Origin: Ruminococcaceae bacterium UBA945
GTDB taxonomy: Bacteria > Bacillota > Clostridia > Oscillospirales > Acutalibacteraceae
Assembly: GCA_002293315.1 (NCBI GenBank)
Contig: DBCZ01000038.1
Location: 9,979-16,421, forward strand
Direction: 5' to 3'
Length of the DNA: 6,443 nt
The position numbers were made by a program, and so were the translations under genes. The first letter of the stretch is position 1; each line of letters opens with the position of its first letter. Shown here piece after piece: positions 1 through 4,144 of this stretch. The notes beneath the pieces are model-generated. The model saw nothing but the letters and a program-made list of their open reading frames with translations. It ran no database searches and was not told the DNA's origin.

Positions 1-942
1 GTGATGATAATCAGCGAAACCAATGTTTTTCCGCTGTACGGGAAAATGCTTGAAGCTTCTCTGCATGCCGAGGGCATCAGCACCGCGCGCTTTATTTTTG
101 AGGCGGGCGAGGAGAGCAAAAGGCTCGACACGGTAAACGAAATGTACGAGGCACTGGCCGAAAACAATATGACGCGCAGTGATATAATCGTTACTCTGGG
201 CGGCGGCGTGGCGGGGGATATGGGCGGTTATGCCGCCGCGACGTATCTCCGCGGCATAGATTATATTCAAATCCCGACGACGCTTTTGGCGCAGGTGGAC
301 GCCAGCGTAGGTGGCAAAACCGGCGTGGACACGGCCTTCGGCAAGAACCTTGTTGGTGCGTTTCATCAGCCCCTGGCGGTTATAACAGATCCTCTTACGC
401 TTAAAACTCTGCCGAAAAAGTATATCAAAGACGGCACTGGAGAGGTGATTAAATATGGCTGCATATCCGATGCTGATTTGTTCGCACGGCTTGAAGCAGG
501 CACGGCCATGGAAAATCTTTCAGATGTCATCACACGCTGTGTTTCGTCAAAAAAAGAGCTTGTTGAGATAGATAGCTCCGATAAGGGCAGGCGAATGATT
601 CTCAATTTCGGCCACACATTCGGTCATGCTCTTGAAAAACTGCACGATTTCAAAGATTTGCCGCACGGCATGGCCGTGGGAATAGGCATGGTCATCGCCG
701 CGAAGCTGGGCGAGAATATAGGTATCTCTAAGGCGGGAACGGCAGGTAGGATTATTGATGTTTTAGAACAATACGGTCTGCCTGTATCCGATGATTTCAC
801 AGCCGAGGAGATAATCGCGGCCACAAAGCTCGACAAGAAGAGTGATGGCGAAAAGCTGAACCTCATTCTTCTCAAAGACATAGGTGAAGCCGTGATTCTG
901 AACACCACGCGCGAGGAAGCTCTCGGCGCAATGCCGCATTGA
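1..942 (+). CDS. aroB: 3-dehydroquinate synthase, 5'-truncated by window edge
   Basis: Cytoplasmic NAD- and divalent-metal-dependent enzyme of shikimate pathway step 2, converting DAHP to 3-dehydroquinate. The frame is open from base 1; residue numbers below count from there. The NAD-binding motif GGGVAGD lies at residues 67-73, followed by the family core IPTTLLAQVDASVGGKTGVD at about 91-110. Expected metal ligands are present: Glu148 in GEVIKYG, His205 in NFGHTFGHA and His222 in PHGMAVG. His209, in the same motif as His205, matches the catalytic histidine. Only 313 residues are visible against about 340-360 usual for the family, and the protein opens directly in the IISETNVFPLYG strand. The N-terminal 30-40 residues therefore lie upstream, and the GTG at base 1 is probably an internal Val codon rather than the start. 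The stop is 7 nt before the preferred aroA start, which implies one operon. Identity is certain; only the true start is unknown. Confidence 0.96.
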   Translation: MMIISETNVFPLYGKMLEASLHAEGISTARFIFEAGEESKRLDTVNEMYEALAENNMTRSDIIVTLGGGVAGDMGGYAAATYLRGIDYIQIPTTLLAQVDASVGGKTGVDTAFGKNLVGAFHQPLAVITDPLTLKTLPKKYIKDGTGEVIKYGCISDADLFARLEAGTAMENLSDVITRCVSSKKELVEIDSSDKGRRMILNFGHTFGHALEKLHDFKDLPHGMAVGIGMVIAAKLGENIGISKAGTAGRIIDVLEQYGLPVSDDFTAEEIIAATKLDKKSDGEKLNLILLKDIGEAVILNTTREEALGAMPH

Positions 943-949
943 GGTGGAG

Positions 950-2197
950 ATGGCAGAGGTGATTTTCAAAAAGCCACAAAGACGTGCGGCGGATATAAAA
1001 ATTCCGGCCAGCAAGAGCATTTCGCACAGGGCGGTTATAGCTGCCGCTCTTGCGGGCGGTGCAGAGCTTCACAATATTGGCGAGAATAACGATATTTCAG
1101 CGACAAGAGAGGCGATGTGCGCCTTGCTTTCGGCGAAGGAAAACGAACAAATTGTAGTGGATTGCTGTGAGTCCGGCTCAACGCTGCGGTTCTTAATCCC
1201 AATCGCGGCGGCCTTGGGTGTGAACGCCGAATTCATCGGTCACGGGCGGTTGCCCGAACGCCCCATAGGCACATATGAAGAGCTGCTCCCAAATCACGGC
1301 GTGAGTTTCTCTACGTCAGGCGGCCTGCCGCTTGAGATTTCCGGCAAACTGCTGGCAGGAGACTTCGGCCTGCGCGGAGACATAAGCTCGCAGTTTATTT
1401 CAGGGCTTCTTTTTGCGCTTCCGCTTTGTGAGGGCGACAGCAGAATTATTCTCACCACGCCGCTTGAATCAGAAAGCTATGTAAGGCTTACGATTGATAC
1501 TTTGGCGGCTTTCGGCATCGAAATAGAAAGCATCGAAAATGGCTATGCAATTAAAAGCAAACAGAAATATATCGGCGCAGACTATACAGTTGAGGGCGAT
1601 TGGTCTCAGGCGGCGTTCTTTTTGAATATAGCGGCGCTTTCCGGCGAAGAAATCAGGATAACCGGCTTGCGCGAGGCATCGCTTCAGGGCGACAGAGCCT
1701 GCGTGGACTTATATCGTGCCTTCGGCGTGGATATTCACTGGATTGACGGTGCGCTCATCGCGCAGAATAGTAACGTTTTGAAGCCCCATGCCGGGCTTAA
1801 GGCGACAAGTGTTGATGCATCGCAGATTCCCGACCTCGTGCCGGCTCTTGCAATATGTGCGGCGATAGCCGAGGGAGAGACGCGCATATATAACGCCGGG
1901 CGGCTGCGTATCAAGGAAAGCGACAGGCTGCTCGCGATGAAAAACGCAATTTGTGCGCTGAGCGGCGAAGTGAGAATTAGCGGCGATGAAATAATCATAA
2001 AAGGCAAGGATTATCTCCACGGCGGCACGGTAAACGGGGAGAATGACCATCGAATCCTGATGGCGGTTGCATCGGCGGCGTTCAGGGCCAAGGGCGAGAT
2101 AGCGGTATCAGACGCCGAGAGCGTAAACAAATCGTATCCTGATTTTTATAAAGACTATGAGAAAGCAGGCGGTGAATATGTCATCAACATGGGGTGA
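950..2197 (+). CDS. aroA: 3-phosphoshikimate 1-carboxyvinyltransferase (EPSP synthase)
   Basis: Cytoplasmic enzyme of shikimate pathway step 6: shikimate-3-phosphate plus PEP gives EPSP and phosphate. It is the target of glyphosate in sensitive organisms. Numbered from the ATG at 950 (415 aa, normal length), substrate-binding residues are Lys22, Ser23 and Arg27 in SKSISHR; Arg104 in ERPIG; Ser146-Ser147-Gln148 in ISSQF; catalytic Asp295 in IPD; Lys322-Glu323 and Arg326 in IKESDR; Arg368 in NDHR; and Lys394 in NKSYPD. The PEP-site loop reads ESGSTLRF, where the E. coli enzyme has NAGTAMRP. The start is uncertain: GTG 944, ATG 950 and GTG 959 are all in frame. The SD-like GAGGTGGAG at 941-949 abuts 950 and is better spaced for 959. 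The 3' end overlaps aroC by 20 nt. Gram-positive literature sometimes calls this gene aroE. Identity is certain. Confidence 0.97.
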   Translation: MAEVIFKKPQRRAADIKIPASKSISHRAVIAAALAGGAELHNIGENNDISATREAMCALLSAKENEQIVVDCCESGSTLRFLIPIAAALGVNAEFIGHGRLPERPIGTYEELLPNHGVSFSTSGGLPLEISGKLLAGDFGLRGDISSQFISGLLFALPLCEGDSRIILTTPLESESYVRLTIDTLAAFGIEIESIENGYAIKSKQKYIGADYTVEGDWSQAAFFLNIAALSGEEIRITGLREASLQGDRACVDLYRAFGVDIHWIDGALIAQNSNVLKPHAGLKATSVDASQIPDLVPALAICAAIAEGETRIYNAGRLRIKESDRLLAMKNAICALSGEVRISGDEIIIKGKDYLHGGTVNGENDHRILMAVASAAFRAKGEIAVSDAESVNKSYPDFYKDYEKAGGEYVINMG

Positions 2198-3275
2198 ACG
2201 AGTAAAAATATCGGTGTTCGGCGGCAGCCACACGGAGGCGATAGGCATAACAATAGACGGGATACCGGCAGGCTTTGCCGTTGATTTAGATAAAATCCTG
2301 CTTCAAATGAGCCGCCGCGCCCCCGGGAGAGATGAGGCCGCCACGCCCAGAAAGGAAAGCGACGCGCCTGAGCTTCTCTGCGGCATTCTTGACGGCATAA
2401 CCACCGGCGAGCCGATTACCGCGATAATCTGGAACACAAATAAGCGCTCACGGGATTATGAAAGCCTGCGCTTTACGCCGCGCCCGGGGCATGCCGATTA
2501 CACTGCCTTTGTGAAATACGGCGGCAAGAATGATATTCGCGGCGGCGGGCATTTTTCAGGCAGACTCACCGCGCCGATAGTCTTTGCGGGCGCGCTGTGC
2601 AGGCAGCTTCTGGAAGCAAAAGGCATAGCGATAGGCGCGCATGTCAGCTCCGTTGGGCAAGTGCATGACGATTGCTTTGATGCAGTGAATGTCTGCGCGG
2701 ATGAACTTCATAAGCTGAGCACAGAATACTTTCCTGTGATAAATCCGGCGGCAAAGGATAAGATGTATGCTGAAATAAAAGCTGCCAGGGAAGCCGGCGA
2801 CAGCATAGGCGGCACGGTGGAATGCGCTGTCGTAGGTATGGAAGCCGGCATTGGTGAGCCGATGTTCGGCGGTGTTGAGAATAAGCTTACGTCAATTATT
2901 TATGGAATTCCGGCAGTCAAGGGGATTGAATTCGGCGCAGGCTTTGCTCTTTCGGAAATGCACGGCAGCGAAAGCAATGACGCATTCTATTTTTCGGAGG
3001 GCACGGTTAGAACCGCAACAAACAACATGGGCGGGATTCTCGGAGGCATCACGACAGGGATGCCAATTATCCTCCGCACGGCGTTCAAGCCCACTCCGTC
3101 TATATCTCTGCCGCAGAAAACGGTCAACCTGCAAGCAGGAGAGAACACAGAAATTGAAATCAAGGGCAGGCATGACCCCTGCATAGTTCCTCGCGCGGCG
3201 CCTGTCGTCGAGGCGGCAGCAGCTATTGCTATAGCGGATATGCTCGCAATTGAGGGAAAGCTGGTGAAGCAATGA
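2178..3275 (+). CDS. aroC: chorismate synthase
   Basis: Last shikimate pathway step: trans-1,4-elimination of phosphate from EPSP to give chorismate, needing reduced FMN that is not consumed overall. I chose the ATG at 2178 rather than the in-frame ATG at 2157. It gives the family-typical N-terminus MSSTWGERVKIS, the usual length (365 aa), and follows an SD-like AGGCGGTGA at 2167-2175. The two active-site histidines are visible: His18 in GGSHTEAIG and His105 in RPGHADY. The second family signature (GGGHFSGRLTAP) and the third (GRHDPCIVPRAAPVVE, near the C-terminus) are intact. The first signature normally reads GESHG or GQSHS, but here it reads GGSHT, a mild departure. The gene begins inside the end of aroA (20-nt overlap) and its stop overlaps the next start as ATGA (3272-3275), which suggests coupled translation. 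Identity is certain. Confidence 0.97.
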   Translation: MSSTWGERVKISVFGGSHTEAIGITIDGIPAGFAVDLDKILLQMSRRAPGRDEAATPRKESDAPELLCGILDGITTGEPITAIIWNTNKRSRDYESLRFTPRPGHADYTAFVKYGGKNDIRGGGHFSGRLTAPIVFAGALCRQLLEAKGIAIGAHVSSVGQVHDDCFDAVNVCADELHKLSTEYFPVINPAAKDKMYAEIKAAREAGDSIGGTVECAVVGMEAGIGEPMFGGVENKLTSIIYGIPAVKGIEFGAGFALSEMHGSESNDAFYFSEGTVRTATNNMGGILGGITTGMPIILRTAFKPTPSISLPQKTVNLQAGENTEIEIKGRHDPCIVPRAAPVVEAAAAIAIADMLAIEGKLVKQ

Positions 3276-3559
3276 AAACAGAATTTGAAGCAAAGATGGG
3301 CGAAATCAGAGCGGAGATTGATGGAATAGACGCAGAGCTTTTCGGGCTTCTTGTTAGGCGCATGAAGTGCAGCGAAGAGGTGGCGAAAACCAAGAAAGCA
3401 CATGATATGCCGATTTATGATGCGGAGCGTGAAAGGCTGATTTTGAAAAATATAAGCGAGAAAGACGCCGCATTCGGAAAATACATAGCGAAAATATATG
3501 AGAGCATTTTGAAAGTGAGCAAGGAGAGACAAGAGGAAGTCATGGGGCGAAAAGAATGA
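3272..3559 (+). CDS. aroQ: monofunctional chorismate mutase, AroQ class (type II)
   Basis: Rearranges chorismate to prephenate, the branch point towards Phe and Tyr. The 95-residue all-helical protein aligns by eye, end to end, with the mutase domain of the E. coli P-protein. Every main active-site position has its counterpart: Arg13 (E. coli Arg11), Arg30 (Arg28), Lys41 (Lys39), Asp50 (Asp48), Arg53 (Arg51), Glu54 (Glu52), Ser83 (Ser84) and Gln87 (Gln88). The loop before helix 3 is about three residues shorter. No prephenate dehydratase, dehydrogenase, DAHP synthase or ACT domain is fused, so no built-in feedback regulation is seen. It starts at ATG 3272 in a 4-nt ATGA overlap with the aroC stop and ends in a second ATGA overlap with the acetyltransferase. 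GGTGA at 3263-3267 is a weak SD. The symbol aroQ is also used for type II dehydroquinase, which this is not. AroQ-family members acting on isochorismate exist, but the context favours mutase. Confidence 0.93.
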   Translation: MKTEFEAKMGEIRAEIDGIDAELFGLLVRRMKCSEEVAKTKKAHDMPIYDAERERLILKNISEKDAAFGKYIAKIYESILKVSKERQEEVMGRKE

Positions 3560-4068
3560 TGAAAATTAATGAAATTACTTCGGAAGCAGAAATAAAGGAA
3601 CTTTGCAATATGGCGGAGACTGTCTGGCACAGCGCGTATGACGCGCTTTTGCCGCCGGGGCAGGTAGAATATATGCTGGCGAAATATCAATCGCCAAAAG
3701 CCGTGAAAAGGCAGATAGTGAGTGAAGGCTATCGCTATTATATGTTTTTTGCCGATGACACCCCTTGCGGCTTTACGGGGATAGTGCCGGGCTATAAGCA
3801 GGCAAATGAACTTTTCCTCAGTAAGCTGTATGTGCTTTCCGAATTTGAGGGCAGAGGCTTTGCGCGGCAGGGCTTCGATTTTGTTGTGCAACAGGCTAAG
3901 AATTTTAACTGCGGCTCTGTCTGGCTCACGGTTAATAAGGGGAATTCCCATGCCGTGGAGGTATACAGGCATCTTGGCTTCACTGTTGAACGCGAGGAGA
4001 AAACAGATATAGGCGGCGGCTATTTCATGGACGACTTCATTATGAGAGCGTCGCTGAACTTGACTTGA
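3556..4068 (+). CDS. GNAT-family N-acetyltransferase, substrate unknown
   Basis: Predicted cytoplasmic acetyl-CoA-dependent acetyltransferase of 170 residues, a normal length for a single GNAT domain. Visible features are an N-terminal helix pair with VWHSAYDALLPPGQVEYM (residues 23-40), a central strand ending GFTGIV, motif A as LSKLYVLSEFEGRGFARQG (88-106), and motif B as VNKGNSHAVEVYRHLGF (126-142). The C-terminal GGYFMDDFIM resembles PaiA-like polyamine acetyltransferases and related clostridial GNATs; this is a remote resemblance and does not show the substrate. In motif A the usual Q/R-x-x-G-x-G/A begins with Glu98 instead of Gln or Arg. Two adjacent ATGs (3556, 3559) can serve as start; the first overlaps the mutase stop as ATGA. 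GGGGCG at 3544-3549 is a poor SD, which suggests translational coupling. The gene closes the aro operon without an obvious pathway role, and its stop codon lies within the promoter of the next gene. Confidence 0.88.
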   Translation: MMKINEITSEAEIKELCNMAETVWHSAYDALLPPGQVEYMLAKYQSPKAVKRQIVSEGYRYYMFFADDTPCGFTGIVPGYKQANELFLSKLYVLSEFEGRGFARQGFDFVVQQAKNFNCGSVWLTVNKGNSHAVEVYRHLGFTVEREEKTDIGGGYFMDDFIMRASLNLT

Positions 4069-4093
4069 CATAACTTTCGAGGTATACTATATG
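4060..4093 (+). promoter_or_regulatory. two overlapping sigma-A-type promoters, 5 bp apart, for the PBP gene
   Basis: The first pairing is TTGACT (4060-4065), a 17-nt spacer and TATACT (4083-4088). The second is TTGACA (4065-4070), a 17-nt spacer and TATATG (4088-4093). Each matches 10 of 12 consensus bases with ideal spacing. Transcription would start near 4095-4100, giving a leader of about 45-50 nt before the ATG at 4145. The -35 elements overlap the acetyltransferase stop codon (4066-4068). This is prediction from consensus only; either register or both could be used. Confidence 0.75.
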
Positions 4094-4134
4094 TTGTTGT
4101 TTTCAATCGGTTTTGAATGAAAATCTCTAATTGC

Positions 4135-4140
4135 GGAGGT
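4135..4140 (+). promoter_or_regulatory. Shine-Dalgarno site of the class A PBP gene
   Basis: GGAGGT lies 4 nt before the ATG at 4145, a strong but slightly close match to the anti-SD. It fixes that ATG as the start: no other ATG or GTG in the frame nearby has comparable support. This is the clearest ribosome binding site in the window, as expected for a gene that opens its own transcription unit. Confidence 0.85.
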
Positions 4141-4144
4141 AAGC

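Noticed and set aside
1..3. GTG at base 1 as a true aroB start
   Set aside because: AroB proteins have about 30-40 more residues before this point, no upstream sequence or SD can be seen, and the Val fits the first visible strand.
2157..2177. Upstream in-frame ATG as the aroC start
   Set aside because: It would add seven residues before the family-typical MSSTWG N-terminus, and the better SD lies between the two ATGs.
2851..3186. 111-codon + strand frame inside aroC
   Set aside because: It is an out-of-frame shadow of aroC, Arg/Ser-rich with no motif, while the aroC frame carries the conserved residues throughout.
2892..3532. Overlapping - strand frames of 133 and 181 codons opposite aroC
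   Set aside because: They are antisense to conserved aroC and mutase sequence, with no family motif and compositions typical of shadow translation.
3415..4071. 218-codon open frame on the - strand
   Set aside because: It lies wholly antisense to the chorismate mutase and GNAT genes, which have clear family motifs. Its translation shows no recognisable domain, and a shadow frame of this length is unremarkable opposite two coupled genes.
4102..4117. Inverted repeat TTCAA-N6-TTGAA in the PBP leader
   Set aside because: A 5-bp AT-rich stem with no following T run is too weak for a terminator, and there is no recognised operator to match it.
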